Below, one piece after another: positions 27,397-36,374 of a DNA stretch of 64,000 nucleotides. The DNA is from Mycolicibacter nonchromogenicus (lineage in GTDB: Bacteria > Actinomycetota > Actinomycetes > Mycobacteriales > Mycobacteriaceae). The notes beneath the pieces were generated by a model. It was not told where the DNA came from. It saw only the letters and a list, made by a program, of their open reading frames with translations, and ran no database searches. Within the stretch, counting starts at the first letter, position 1. Each line of letters starts with the position of its first letter. Where the stretch lies: positions 124,001 through 188,000 of the forward strand of contig NZ_LQPI01000023.1 of the NCBI RefSeq assembly GCF_002101775.1. Direction: 5' to 3'. The position numbers and the translations under genes are program-made.

Positions 27397-28605
27397 GTGG
27401 AGAGCCAGGTTGACGACATCGCTGCCGCACTCGACAAGCCGGCCGACTACCTGAAGAACCCCTACCCGTACTTCCAGAGCAAGCGTGAGGGACTCGGTAT
27501 CTTCCCCGGGACGGTCATGGACTACTCCAAGACCCCGGCGTCGCTTCGACCCAAGACGCAGTTCGCGGCAGTCTCTTTCGAGGCGGTCAACCAGGTCTTC
27601 CGGGATGCGGACTCGTTCAACTCGCACATCTACGACGTCACCATCGGGTTGTTCATCGGACCGACCATCCTGGCGATGGAGGGCGAGCCGCACCGCAAAC
27701 ATCGCAACCTGGTCTCGGCGGCGTTCAAACGGAAGTCACTGGTGCACTGGGAGCCGGAAGTGGTGCGACCGGTCTGCTCCGCCCTGATCGACGAGTTCAT
27801 CGCCGACGGCGCCGCCGATCTGGTGTCGGGATTCACCTTCGAGTTCCCCACCCGGGTCATCTCCAAGCTGCTGGGCCTGCCCGAAGAGGATCTGCCGTGG
27901 TTCCGCCAGCGGGCGATCGAGCTGATCAGCTACACCGTCGACTATGAGCGGGCGTTCGCCGCCTCGGCGCAGTTGAAGGACTACTTCCTGGCTCAGATGG
28001 AGAAGCGCAAATCCCGACCCACCGACGACATCATCGGCGATCTGGTCACCGCGGAAGTCGACGGCGAGAAGCTGACCGACGAAGCGATCTTCTCGTTTCT
28101 GCGACTGCTGCTGCCGGCAGGGTTGGAGACCACCTACCGGGCCACCAGCAACCTGCTGTACCTGTTGCTCACCCATCCCGAACAGTTCGCGGCGGTGCGC
28201 GACGACCACGATCTGATCGGCGCCGCCATCGAGGAGGGGCTGCGTTACGAGACTCCGTTGACCACGGTGCAGCGCACCGCCATCCGCGACACCGAGGTGG
28301 CCGGCGTCGAGATCCCCGCCGGCGCCGTCGTCGATGTCTGCATCGGCTCGGCCAACCGTGACGAGGCCCGGTGGGAGCGTCCGGAGGAGTTCGACATCTT
28401 CCGCAAGTGGATTCCACACCTGACGTTCGCCGCGGGCGAGCACACCTGCATGGGTCTACACCTGGCCCGCATGGAGATGCGAGTCGCGATGGAAAGCCTC
28501 CTGGACCGCCTCGGCGAGATCACCTTGGTCACCGAGGGCAGTCCCTACATCTACGGCCAGCCGTTCCGCTCCCCGCGTTCGCTGCCGGTGACGTTCACGG
28601 CGTGA
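27397..28605 (+). CDS. Cytochrome P450 (second of the pair)
   Basis: A 402-residue P450 only distantly like its neighbour. The I-helix motif is AGLETT (from residue 241), with Glu in place of the usual Asp; EGLR is the ExxR, and the haem loop FAAGEHTCMG has Cys351. The GTG start follows a GACGGGAGA ribosome site. It has its own promoter with the strongest shared operator. It converges with the aldehyde dehydrogenase 24 nt further on. It probably acts on a different position or a later intermediate than the first P450. Confidence 0.92.
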   Translation: MESQVDDIAAALDKPADYLKNPYPYFQSKREGLGIFPGTVMDYSKTPASLRPKTQFAAVSFEAVNQVFRDADSFNSHIYDVTIGLFIGPTILAMEGEPHRKHRNLVSAAFKRKSLVHWEPEVVRPVCSALIDEFIADGAADLVSGFTFEFPTRVISKLLGLPEEDLPWFRQRAIELISYTVDYERAFAASAQLKDYFLAQMEKRKSRPTDDIIGDLVTAEVDGEKLTDEAIFSFLRLLLPAGLETTYRATSNLLYLLLTHPEQFAAVRDDHDLIGAAIEEGLRYETPLTTVQRTAIRDTEVAGVEIPAGAVVDVCIGSANRDEARWERPEEFDIFRKWIPHLTFAAGEHTCMGLHLARMEMRVAMESLLDRLGEITLVTEGSPYIYGQPFRSPRSLPVTFTA

Positions 28606-28629
28606 CGTCCACCGAACCGCGAGCCGGCC

Positions 28630-30165
28630 TCACGCCTCCCGCGGTCTGCGGTAGCCGATCGTCTTGGTCTCCAGATATTGCGCGAATCCCTCGATCCCGC
28701 ACTGCCGACCCCAGCCGCTGCTCTTGTATCCGCCGAACGGTGCGTCAGCCCCGTAGTACATGCCCCCGTTGACGCCGATCGCGCCGGTCCGGATGCGCCG
28801 AGCCACGCCCATCGCCCGGTCGTTCGATGCCGAGACCACCGCGCCGGCCAATCCGTAGGCGCTGTCGTTGGCGATGCGCACCGCCTCGTCGTCGTCGCCG
28901 AATGGCAGCAGCACCACCACCGGGCCGAACACTTCCTCCCGGGCGATGGCGGCGCTGTTGTCGACCCCGACAATCACGGTCGGTTGCACGTAGTGCCCGC
29001 CGGCCAGATCGGGTGGTAGGTCTTCGACTTCCCCGCCACCGGTGGTGATTTCGGCTCCATCGTGCCGAGCCTGGGCGTAGGCGTCGAGCACGCGCCGCTT
29101 CTGCGCGGCACTGATCAGCGGTCCCACCAGGGTCTGCGGCAGCGCTGGGTCGCCCACGGTCACGGCCGCGAAGGCCGCGGTGACCGCGGCGGCCATTTGG
29201 TCGAACAGACTGGTGTGCACCAGCACTCGTGTGGTGGCCGCGCAGGCCTGCCCGGCGTGCACACACACCCCCACTGCGCCGGGGATCACCTTGGCCGGGT
29301 CGGCGTCGTCCAGCACGATCAACGCCGACTTGCCGCCGAGCTCCAAAAAGGTCCGCTTCATGGTGTCGGCGCTGGTGCGGGCCAGCAGCTTACCGACGGC
29401 GGTGGACCCGGTGAACGAGATCATGTCGACTCGGGGATCGGCGCCCAGCAGTCCCGCGACCTCGTTGGACGGCGTGGGCACGACATTGACCACCCCGGCG
29501 GGGACGTCGGTGTGCTCAGCGACCAACCGACCCAACCGGGTGGCGTTCCACGGCGTGTTCGGGTCGGGCTTGAGGACGACGGTGTTGCCGGCGGCCAGGG
29601 CGGGCCCCAGCTTGTTGAGGATCACCTCGAGGGGGAAATTGGACGGCGTGATCGCCGCAACCACACCGACGGGCTCCTTGACGACGGTGCGGACGTTGCG
29701 CTCTCCGAACAGTCCGCCGCCGTCGAGTAGCCGCTCCCAGTCGAAATCGTCGATCAACCGGGTTGGATAGCGCAGCCCGTCAGCCAGCGGCCAATCCAGC
29801 TGTGCCAGTTGGGTGGTCATCACCGGGCAGCCGACTTCGGCGATCAGCTCGGTGCGCAGCTCCTCCTTCTCGGCCTCCAGCGCCGCCTGCAGCTGCGCCA
29901 GGCAGCGCTTGCGCAGCTCGCGGTTGGTGGACCAATCGGTGTCGTCGAAAGCTCGCCGGGCCGCCCCGATCGCCTGCCCCATGTCGTCGTGGTCGGCGGC
30001 CGCGGTGCTTCCCAACAGCCGCCCGGTGGCCGGGCTGAGATTGTCGAACTGCGCACCGGAGGACGCTGCGACCAACTTGCCGTCGATCAGCATGCGCGTT
30101 TCCGCCGCGGCCGCAGCTCGTTCGCCGAGCTCAACGCTGGTGAACTGCCGCCCGCTGTCGCTCAC
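28630..30165 (-). CDS. Aldehyde dehydrogenase family protein
   Basis: A 511-residue NAD-dependent aldehyde dehydrogenase. ITPSNFPLEVILNKLGPALAA and KPDPNTPW bind the cofactor, TFLELGGKSA holds the Glu, and HAGQACAATTR holds Cys308 as nucleophile. The start is GTG (VSDSGRQF) with an AGGAG box; an upstream in-frame start would cross the operator. It is divergent from the CoA-transferase gene and so is probably controlled by the same palindrome. Confidence 0.9.
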   Translation of the reverse strand: MSDSGRQFTSVELGERAAAAAETRMLIDGKLVAASSGAQFDNLSPATGRLLGSTAAADHDDMGQAIGAARRAFDDTDWSTNRELRKRCLAQLQAALEAEKEELRTELIAEVGCPVMTTQLAQLDWPLADGLRYPTRLIDDFDWERLLDGGGLFGERNVRTVVKEPVGVVAAITPSNFPLEVILNKLGPALAAGNTVVLKPDPNTPWNATRLGRLVAEHTDVPAGVVNVVPTPSNEVAGLLGADPRVDMISFTGSTAVGKLLARTSADTMKRTFLELGGKSALIVLDDADPAKVIPGAVGVCVHAGQACAATTRVLVHTSLFDQMAAAVTAAFAAVTVGDPALPQTLVGPLISAAQKRRVLDAYAQARHDGAEITTGGGEVEDLPPDLAGGHYVQPTVIVGVDNSAAIAREEVFGPVVVLLPFGDDDEAVRIANDSAYGLAGAVVSASNDRAMGVARRIRTGAIGVNGGMYYGADAPFGGYKSSGWGRQCGIEGFAQYLETKTIGYRRPREA

Positions 30166-30184
30166 CTCACTCCTTTCGGACGCC

Positions 30185-30204
30185 CAACCGTAACCATTAC
30201 AGTA
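30185..30204. promoter_or_regulatory. Shared operator, aldehyde dehydrogenase/CoA-transferase divergent promoter
   Basis: CAACCGTAACCATTACAGTA matches the 27350 copy at 16 of 20 bases, with an intact right half. It sits 20 nt from the dehydrogenase start. Confidence 0.65.
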
Positions 30205-30269
30205 GAATACTCGAATTGGATCTCGAGGGGTTCGCACGGCGGCAGGAGCGCGCTGAGTTGATCAAGGTC

Positions 30270-31484
30270 ATGGACGGCTTCCGGGTGCTGGAAGTCGCGC
30301 AGTTCACGTTCGTGCCCGCCGCGGGGGCGATCCTGGCCGACTGGGGCGCCGATGTCATCAAAGTCGAGCACCCGGTGCGGGGCGACACCCAGCGGGGGTT
30401 CCTCCGGATGGGCGGCTTCGAGCTCAATCCCGACCGGCATCCGCTGATCGAGCATCCCAACCGGGGCAAACGCAGCGTCGGGATCGACGTCTCGACTTCT
30501 GTTGGACAGCAGGTGCTTTACGAACTCGCGGCCACAGCCGACGTGTTCTTGACCAACTACCTCCCCCATGCCCGGCAGAAGAACAGGTTCGACGTCGAGC
30601 ATCTCCGCGCCGCCAACCCCGGCATCATCTATGCCCGCGGTAGCGCCTACGGCGACAAGGGCCCCGAACGCGATGTCGGTGGTTTTGACGGCACCGCCTT
30701 CTGGACCCGCAGCGGAGTAGGTCACGCGCTGAGCCCCGAGGAACTCGGGACCCCGCTGTCGCAGGGCATCCCCGCGTTCGGAGACTCGGTCGGAGGAATG
30801 AACATCGCCGGCGGGATCGCTGCGGCGCTGCTGCACCGGGAACGCACCGGCGAGGCCCTCGAGGTCGACGTCTCGTTGCTGTCGACCGCGTGGTGGGCGG
30901 CCGGAGCCAGCGTGACCCAGGGTATGGACACCGGCGAGGCCATGCGTGCGGTGATGCCGGAATCCACCGCTTCCCAGGGCAATCCGTTCCTGGGCAACTA
31001 CACCACGTCCGACGGGGGGACCATCAACCTGTGCATCGTCAGTCCGACCGGCTACATCCGGGACACCTTCGAGCACCTGGGCATCGGCGAGGCCGCCGAT
31101 GACCCGCGCTTCTGTGATGTGCTGCCGCTGATGCGCAATGCGGCGGCGGCCGGAACGCTGATCGCCAACGCTATCGGCGCCAAGCCGTTCGACTACTGGC
31201 GCACGCACCTCAAGACCATGAAAGGCCAGTGGGCGCCGTTCCAGAGCCTCGTTGACCTGGGCTCCGATGAGCAGGCCATCGCCAACGACATGATCGCCGT
31301 AGTGGAACCTGCCGACGGCGGACGGCCGTTCAAGGTGGTCCGGGGGCCGGTTCAGTTCAATCACGAGCCGCTGGAGACCACCCGGGCCCCGCAGGCCGCC
31401 GAGCACACCGAGACGGTGCTGCTGGAGCTCGGGATGGACTGGGACCGTATCGAGGAGCTCAAGGAAGCCGGCGCTATCGCTTAA
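30270..31484 (+). CDS. CaiB/BaiF family CoA-transferase
   Basis: A family III CoA-transferase of about 404 residues. Family signatures are the N-terminal GFRVLEVAQFTFVPAAGAIL, ADWGADVIKVEHPVRGD, and GDSVGGMNIAGG, the last with the expected catalytic Asp. These enzymes move CoA between acyl donors and acids, and some act as racemases (AMACR). The start is uncertain: ATG (MDGFRV) matches the family, TTG 12 nt earlier fits the GGAG box better, and TTG at 30216 is also in frame. It ends with a 4-nt convergent overlap with the thioesterase. Confidence 0.88.
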   Translation: MDGFRVLEVAQFTFVPAAGAILADWGADVIKVEHPVRGDTQRGFLRMGGFELNPDRHPLIEHPNRGKRSVGIDVSTSVGQQVLYELAATADVFLTNYLPHARQKNRFDVEHLRAANPGIIYARGSAYGDKGPERDVGGFDGTAFWTRSGVGHALSPEELGTPLSQGIPAFGDSVGGMNIAGGIAAALLHRERTGEALEVDVSLLSTAWWAAGASVTQGMDTGEAMRAVMPESTASQGNPFLGNYTTSDGGTINLCIVSPTGYIRDTFEHLGIGEAADDPRFCDVLPLMRNAAAAGTLIANAIGAKPFDYWRTHLKTMKGQWAPFQSLVDLGSDEQAIANDMIAVVEPADGGRPFKVVRGPVQFNHEPLETTRAPQAAEHTETVLLELGMDWDRIEELKEAGAIA

Positions 31485-32287
31485 CCGGACGCGGGCTGCC
31501 CGTCGTATTTCCGGTCGGCGTCGAAGTTGAAATTGGCTACCGCGGTGGTCACGCCGATTCCGATCGGACCGTGCGCGTCGAACACGCTCGAACTGCCGGT
31601 GGCCACCCCGGCGTCGCTGTAGTGAGTCATTGCCGCCAAGCAGATGTACGGACCGACCGGCAGCCGGCTGAGCGTCAGGGTGAAGTCGGCGTTGATGAAG
31701 GACAGGCCCGCGGTGCTGAAGTTGGTCAGTGACGCGGTGACGTCGACCGCCATCGCGGCCCGCACGAACGGTGAGATCTCCTCGCCGTCCACCAGATCGC
31801 GGATCTCGCGCATCCAGGCGAAGCGCGGCCCGGCGCACTGCCAGGGAAAGCGGCCGGCCTCGTCGGTGCCGTAGGCCCGAATGAACATCGGCACCGATTC
31901 GTCGTGTTGTGCCGGTTCTTCCGGGATCGGCGGCAATGTCACGTCGGTGGTGTAGAACTGGCCGTCGGGCTGCACTCCACGGCGCAGATACAGCGCCGAG
32001 GCGCGGGCCACCAACTCGCCGTGCTGGGTCATCACGGCGTCTACCGCCCGCATCCGCGAGCCCGACCGGACTACCGAGGCGGTGACCTGCAACGGCTCGG
32101 TGGCGACTCGGCGCAGGATCTCGACGGTCAGGCGGGCCGGTTGCAGGTCGTCCTCGGGGACGTGGCGCTCGACGGCGCGGGCCAGCAGGCCGCCGACCAC
32201 TTGTCCACCGAGCGTCGGGCCCCACCCACCCTGAGCGATGGGGTTCGGCAGGAAGTCGTTGTCACGACGAACGACGAAGGGAATCAT
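31481..32287 (-). CDS. Acyl-CoA thioesterase, TesB-like double hotdog
   Basis: A 268-residue protein with two hotdog-fold halves. The first contains GGWGPTLGGQVVGGLLARAVE, the second the region from SLTNFSTAGLSFINADFTLTL, as in acyl-CoA thioesterase II relatives. It would hydrolyse an acyl-CoA intermediate to relieve CoA trapping or to finish a side branch. Its start overlaps the epimerase stop (ATGA), so both genes form an operon from the promoter at about 33300. Confidence 0.82.
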   Translation of the reverse strand: MIPFVVRRDNDFLPNPIAQGGWGPTLGGQVVGGLLARAVERHVPEDDLQPARLTVEILRRVATEPLQVTASVVRSGSRMRAVDAVMTQHGELVARASALYLRRGVQPDGQFYTTDVTLPPIPEEPAQHDESVPMFIRAYGTDEAGRFPWQCAGPRFAWMREIRDLVDGEEISPFVRAAMAVDVTASLTNFSTAGLSFINADFTLTLSRLPVGPYICLAAMTHYSDAGVATGSSSVFDAHGPIGIGVTTAVANFNFDADRKYDGQPASG

Positions 32288-33300
32288 GTCTTGTTTCGCT
32301 CCAAGTAGAACTTCGCGGCACGGCGAATCGCGAGTTCGGTCGGTTCGGGATGCCAGCCCAGTTCCCGGGTGGCCTTGGTGTGGTCGGCAGGCGACGTCAA
32401 CGCCATGAGTCGTGCGCCGGTCACGTTGAACGGGAAGTCGCGGCGCAGCAGGGCGCCCACCAGACCGACGACGTGGCCCAGAACATACAGCAATGGCATC
32501 GGAATACCGATGCGCGGGGGCGCAGCCCCGACCGCCTCGGCAGCGATGGTGAGCATTTCCCGCTGAGTCATGTAGCGCTCGGAGATGATGTAGCGCTCGC
32601 CGATCCTGCCCAGCTCGGCGGCCAGCAACATTCCCCGGGCAGCGTCGTCGATCCCGACCACTTCGGAGCCCACGCCGCGCGCGTATACCGGCATCTTCCC
32701 CAGCGCCGCGAACTGGATCAGCATGCCCTGCCGGGGCTGCCAGTCCGGCGGACCATACGGGTTCGACACGTTGGTGATGACCGCGGGTAGGCCGCGCTCG
32801 GCCACATATTCCAGCACCAGTCGCTCGGCCTCGCGCCGGGAGGCGATGTATCCCCCGCCCTGGTCCGCCCAGTTGAACGGCGTGTCTTCGTCCACGGTTT
32901 CACCGTTGCGTCCCACCGCGATGGTTCCGATGGTGCTCAGGAACACGAAGCGGTCGAGCTCGGCTGCGGCCGCCACCTCCAGGACGTTGCGCAGGCCCTC
33001 GACATTGGTGCGAAACAGCGGGGCGGGGTCGCGAAGCTCAGCCCTGGTGTCGACGACGCAGTAGTACACCACGTCGCGGTCGGCCATGGCGGCGGCGACG
33101 GCCTCGGTGTCGAAGATGTCGCCGTAGCACCGCTGCACGTTGAGTCCGTCAATCCCCTTGGTGGAGCTGGAATGACGCACCAGCACGCGCACGTCGTCGC
33201 CGCGCGCGACCAGCTGTCGGGTGACACAGGATCCGACATTTCCGCTGGCGCCCATGACGAGGGCTCGCCGCCGCGTCGCGGAACCCTCGTCAGCCGTCAT
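32284..33300 (-). CDS. NAD-dependent epimerase/dehydratase (3-beta-HSD-like)
   Basis: A 338-residue extended SDR. The nucleotide-binding MGASGNVGSCVTRQL is near the N-terminus, and FVFLSTIGTIAVG provides the catalytic Ser region. The expected YxxxK reads YIASR (in GGYIASRREAE), so the Lys is replaced by Arg. PFNVTGARL and the C-terminal HPEPT are typical of 3-beta-hydroxysteroid dehydrogenase/cinnamoyl-reductase-like proteins. It may oxidise a ring or side-chain alcohol. The Arg substitution makes activity less certain. Confidence 0.83.
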   Translation of the reverse strand: MTADEGSATRRRALVMGASGNVGSCVTRQLVARGDDVRVLVRHSSSTKGIDGLNVQRCYGDIFDTEAVAAAMADRDVVYYCVVDTRAELRDPAPLFRTNVEGLRNVLEVAAAAELDRFVFLSTIGTIAVGRNGETVDEDTPFNWADQGGGYIASRREAERLVLEYVAERGLPAVITNVSNPYGPPDWQPRQGMLIQFAALGKMPVYARGVGSEVVGIDDAARGMLLAAELGRIGERYIISERYMTQREMLTIAAEAVGAAPPRIGIPMPLLYVLGHVVGLVGALLRRDFPFNVTGARLMALTSPADHTKATRELGWHPEPTELAIRRAAKFYLERNKT

Positions 33301-33369
33301 CCCCAGAGCCTTTTGCCGTGATCGCCAGACCGTGCCGGAAGCTCGTTGCCCACCGGCGACGGTGATACT

Positions 33370-33389
33370 TTACTGTAAGTATTACAGTT
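33370..33389. promoter_or_regulatory. Shared operator, epimerase/DUF35 divergent promoter
   Basis: TTACTGTAAGTATTACAGTT, 17 of 20 bases as in the 27350 copy, with nearly exact dyad symmetry. It lies between two divergent gene starts (70 nt and 25 nt away). Confidence 0.7.
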
Positions 33390-33414
33390 AGCAGACCCGT
33401 TACGCGGAGGTCCC

Positions 33415-33828
33415 ATGCAGAAGGCGCTCGCACCTGATATCTCGACGTGGCCCCAGGAGAACCCCCAGCTGATCGGCAGCCGCTGCGGCGGGTGTGATGC
33501 CACGGTGTTTCCCGCCCAGCCGCACTGCCCGAACTGCAGCGGCGACCAGATGAGTCAGGAGCTGCTGCCGCGCACCGGCACCCTGGTCGCCTGGACCACC
33601 CAGGGCTTCCCGCCCGGGCCGCCGTATCTGGGCCCCACCGGTAAGGACTTCGTACCGTTCGGTGTCGGGCTGGTGCAGCTCGGCGATGTCATCCGGGTCG
33701 AAGGCCGCCTCACCGAGAACCACCCGGACAAGCTGGAGTTCGGCATGGCGGTGGAGTTGGTCATGGTGCCGTTCACCGCCGATGCCGACGGCAACGAGGT
33801 CATCACGTTCGCCTTTCAGCCGGTATAG
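33415..33828 (+). CDS. DUF35 zinc-ribbon/OB-fold protein, partner of a lipid-transfer thiolase
   Basis: A 137-residue two-domain protein. The zinc ribbon is made by Cys24, Cys27, Cys38 and Cys41 (CGGC...CPNC), followed by an OB-fold (GTLVAWTTQGFPPGPPYLGP onward). Such proteins bind acyl-CoA and pair with SCP-x/Ltp thiolase-like subunits, as in the steroid side-chain systems ChsH2-Ltp2. The thiolase-like gene follows after 14 nt. A GCGGAGG ribosome site precedes the ATG. Confidence 0.88.
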   Translation: MQKALAPDISTWPQENPQLIGSRCGGCDATVFPAQPHCPNCSGDQMSQELLPRTGTLVAWTTQGFPPGPPYLGPTGKDFVPFGVGLVQLGDVIRVEGRLTENHPDKLEFGMAVELVMVPFTADADGNEVITFAFQPV

Positions 33829-33842
33829 GAGATTGCGGTCCC

Positions 33843-34991
33843 ATGACGCATGACGTAGCGATCATCGGTGTCGGTCTGCACCCGTTCGGCCGATTCGAGG
33901 GCAAGTCCGCGATGGCGATGGGGGTAGATGCCATCTTCGCCGCGGTGGCCGACGCGGGGGTGGACTGGAAAGACATCGGTGCCGCGACCGGCGGCAGCTG
34001 GACGGTGGCCAACCCGGATGCGATCGTCGGGATGGTCGGCCTGTCGGGCATCCCCTTCACGAACGTGTTCAACGCGTGTGCCACCGCGGCCAGCGCGGCC
34101 AAGGTCTGCGCGGACGGTATCCGGCTGGGCGACTATGACATCGGCATCGCCGTCGGTCTGGACAAGCATCCGCGCGGTGCGTTCACCGAAGACCCGGCTC
34201 TGGTCGGGATGCCGCGCTGGTACGCCGAGAACGGTCAATACCTGACCACCCAGTTCTTCGGCATGAAGGCCAATCGCTATCTGCACGATCACGGCATCTC
34301 CCAGCAGACCTTGGCCAAAGTCGCGGCGAAGAACTTCCGCAACGGCGCGCTGAACCCCAACGCATTCCGGCGCAAGCCGATCTCCGAGGAGGAGATCCTG
34401 GGCTCGGCCATGCTGAACTACCCGCTGACCCAGTACATGTTCTGCGCACCCGACGAAGGTGCGGCGGCGGTGGTGATGTGCCGCGCCGACATCGCGCACC
34501 GCTACACCGATAAGCCGGTGTACCTGCGTGCGGTCGAGGTCCGAACCCGGCGCTACGGTGCCTATGAGGTCAACACCACCTTCGCCCCGGTCAGCGAAGA
34601 CGTGGCACCCACGGTGTATGCCGCCCGCGCCGCGTTCGAAAAGGCCGGTGTCGCACCCGAAGACGTCGATGTGGTCCAGTTGCAGGACACCGACGCCGGC
34701 GCCGAGATCATCCACATGGCCGAGTGCGGCTTCTGCGCCGACGGCGACCAGGAGAAGCTGCTCGCCGACGGGGCGACCGAGATCACCGGGTCGCTGCCGG
34801 TCAACACCGACGGCGGGCTGATCGCCAACGGCGAGCCTATCGGCGCGTCGGGGCTGCGCCAGATCCACGAGCTGGTGCGCCAGCTGCGCGGCGAAGCCGG
34901 CGACCGTCAGGTGCCCGGAGATCCCAAGGTGGGGTTCGCACAGCTCTACGGCGCGCCGGGCACGGCGGCGGCCACAATCCTGACGGTTTAA
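33843..34991 (+). CDS. Lipid-transfer/SCP-x type thiolase-like protein (Ltp, Cys-retaining)
   Basis: A 382-residue thiolase-fold protein. Cys79 in FNACATAAS corresponds to the thiolase nucleophile and is kept. The second-half motifs are unusual: VQLQDTDAGAEIIHMAECGFC replaces the usual YD-type segment, and the C-terminus reads FAQLYGAPGTAAATIL. Together with the DUF35 gene just upstream it should form an acyl-CoA C-C bond-cleaving complex (thiolase or aldolase). A hairpin follows the gene. Confidence 0.85.
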   Translation: MTHDVAIIGVGLHPFGRFEGKSAMAMGVDAIFAAVADAGVDWKDIGAATGGSWTVANPDAIVGMVGLSGIPFTNVFNACATAASAAKVCADGIRLGDYDIGIAVGLDKHPRGAFTEDPALVGMPRWYAENGQYLTTQFFGMKANRYLHDHGISQQTLAKVAAKNFRNGALNPNAFRRKPISEEEILGSAMLNYPLTQYMFCAPDEGAAAVVMCRADIAHRYTDKPVYLRAVEVRTRRYGAYEVNTTFAPVSEDVAPTVYAARAAFEKAGVAPEDVDVVQLQDTDAGAEIIHMAECGFCADGDQEKLLADGATEITGSLPVNTDGGLIANGEPIGASGLRQIHELVRQLRGEAGDRQVPGDPKVGFAQLYGAPGTAAATILTV

Positions 34992-35008
34992 TTCCGCCGA
35001 GCAGTCGT

Positions 35009-35044
35009 GAAAGCCCCCAATTCAGCTACTTTTTAGGGGCTTTC
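35009..35044 (+). terminator. Hairpin after the Ltp gene
   Basis: GAAAGCCCC (35009-35017) and GGGGCTTTC (35036-35044) are exact complements; the loop contains a TTTTT run. It lies 17 nt past the Ltp stop and 32 nt before the amidohydrolase. No T-tract follows, so it may be an attenuator or processing site. Confidence 0.5.
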
Positions 35045-35076
35045 GCGCCTGCTCGCGGGGAATAAAGGAGCGCTCC

Positions 35077-36312
35077 ATGAGCCAGTTCCGTGACGCACCG
35101 ATCTTCGATGCCGACCAACACATGTACGAAACCCCCGAGGCACTGACCAAGTACCTACCGGAGAAGTACTCGCGGGCGGTTCAATTCGCACAGATCGGCC
35201 GCCAGACCCGAATCATCATCAACAACCGGGTCAGCGACTTCATCCCCAACCCCACCTTCGAACGGGTCGCCGCGCCCGGAGCACATGAGAAGTTCTTCGC
35301 CGGGGAGAACACCGAGGGCCTCACCCTGCGCGAGATGCAGGGCCCCGCGATCGCGGCGCCGGCGGCCGCCCGCAACCCCGCAGACCGCGTGGCCGAATTG
35401 GACCGCCAGGGCGTCACCGAAGCGCTGAACTACCCCACGCTGGCCAGCCTGGTGGAACATTCCAGCGCCGACGACCCGGAGCTCACCCTGGCGATCATTC
35501 ACGCGCTGAATCAATGGATGGCCGAGCACTGGACCTACGACTACCACGGGCGGGTGTTCTCCACACCGATCATCAACCTCTCCGAAGTCGACGGCGCGCA
35601 GCGCGAGCTGGAGTACATCCTGGACCAGGGCGCCGCGGTGGCGCTGATCAAGCCCGGCCCGGTCAACGGCGTCCGCGGGTGGCGCTCCCCGGCGCTGCCG
35701 GAGTTCGACCCGTTCTGGCGTGACGTGCAGGCCGCGGGCCTGCCCATCGTGCTGCACGCCAGCTTCCCGCCGCTGGACGACTATGTGGGCCGGTGGGAGC
35801 CGCCGTACACACAGAACTTCATGGCGCAGAGCGCCTTCCGCTGGATGGTGTTGGGCCACCGGGAAATCGCCGACATGATCACCAGCCTGATCTGCCACGG
35901 CACCCTGACCCGCTTCCCCAGACTGCGCATCGCCAGCGTGGAGAACGGCAGCTCCTGGATCCGGCCGCTCTTCGACGACTTCGGCGAGCTCTACAAGAAG
36001 ATGCCGCAGAACTTCCCGGAGCATCCGCACGACGTGTTCCGTCGCAACATCTGGGTCAGCCCGTTCTGGGAAGGCTGCATCTCCGATGTGGTGGACACCG
36101 TCGGCTGGGACAAGGTGCTGTTCGGCTCGGATTACCCCCACCCCGAGGGCCTGGCCGAGCCGAAGGGATTCTGGAAGTACGCCGAGGGCATGGATGTCCG
36201 GCGCACCTACGACTTCATGGGTGACAACGCCCGCCGGTTCATGGGGCGCCCGATCGCGAACCCGGATCCGGCTGCCCTGAAGCCGCCGGTGCCGGCGGAC
36301 GCCTTACGTTGA
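35077..36312 (+). CDS. Amidohydrolase-2 family metal-dependent hydrolase (1 of 4)
   Basis: A 411-residue TIM-barrel hydrolase of the amidohydrolase-2/ACMSD superfamily. The N-terminal metal motif is DADQHMYE rather than HxH, and the C-terminal metal Asp is in LFGSDYPHPEG. Family members decarboxylate or hydrolyse cyclic or carboxylated intermediates, with Zn or Mn. Three relatives with similar motifs are coded further right, which points to repeated use of this chemistry in the island. A GGAG-containing site (AAAGGAGCG) precedes the ATG. Confidence 0.86.
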   Translation: MSQFRDAPIFDADQHMYETPEALTKYLPEKYSRAVQFAQIGRQTRIIINNRVSDFIPNPTFERVAAPGAHEKFFAGENTEGLTLREMQGPAIAAPAAARNPADRVAELDRQGVTEALNYPTLASLVEHSSADDPELTLAIIHALNQWMAEHWTYDYHGRVFSTPIINLSEVDGAQRELEYILDQGAAVALIKPGPVNGVRGWRSPALPEFDPFWRDVQAAGLPIVLHASFPPLDDYVGRWEPPYTQNFMAQSAFRWMVLGHREIADMITSLICHGTLTRFPRLRIASVENGSSWIRPLFDDFGELYKKMPQNFPEHPHDVFRRNIWVSPFWEGCISDVVDTVGWDKVLFGSDYPHPEGLAEPKGFWKYAEGMDVRRTYDFMGDNARRFMGRPIANPDPAALKPPVPADALR

Positions 36313-36368
36313 CTTTGCGGTCAGGGCTGCGACATACCGCGTTTCACGACCCTGACCGCAGAGTCAAC
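36308..36368. terminator. Long inverted repeat between convergent genes
   Basis: GTTGACTTTGCGGTCAGGG (36308-36326) pairs with 36350-36368 at 18 of 19 positions, with a 23-nt loop. It overlaps the amidohydrolase stop codon and ends 6 nt before the SDR stop on the other strand. This is the right place for a bidirectional terminator, though it lacks a long T-tract. Confidence 0.6.
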
Positions 36369-36374
36369 ACAGCG

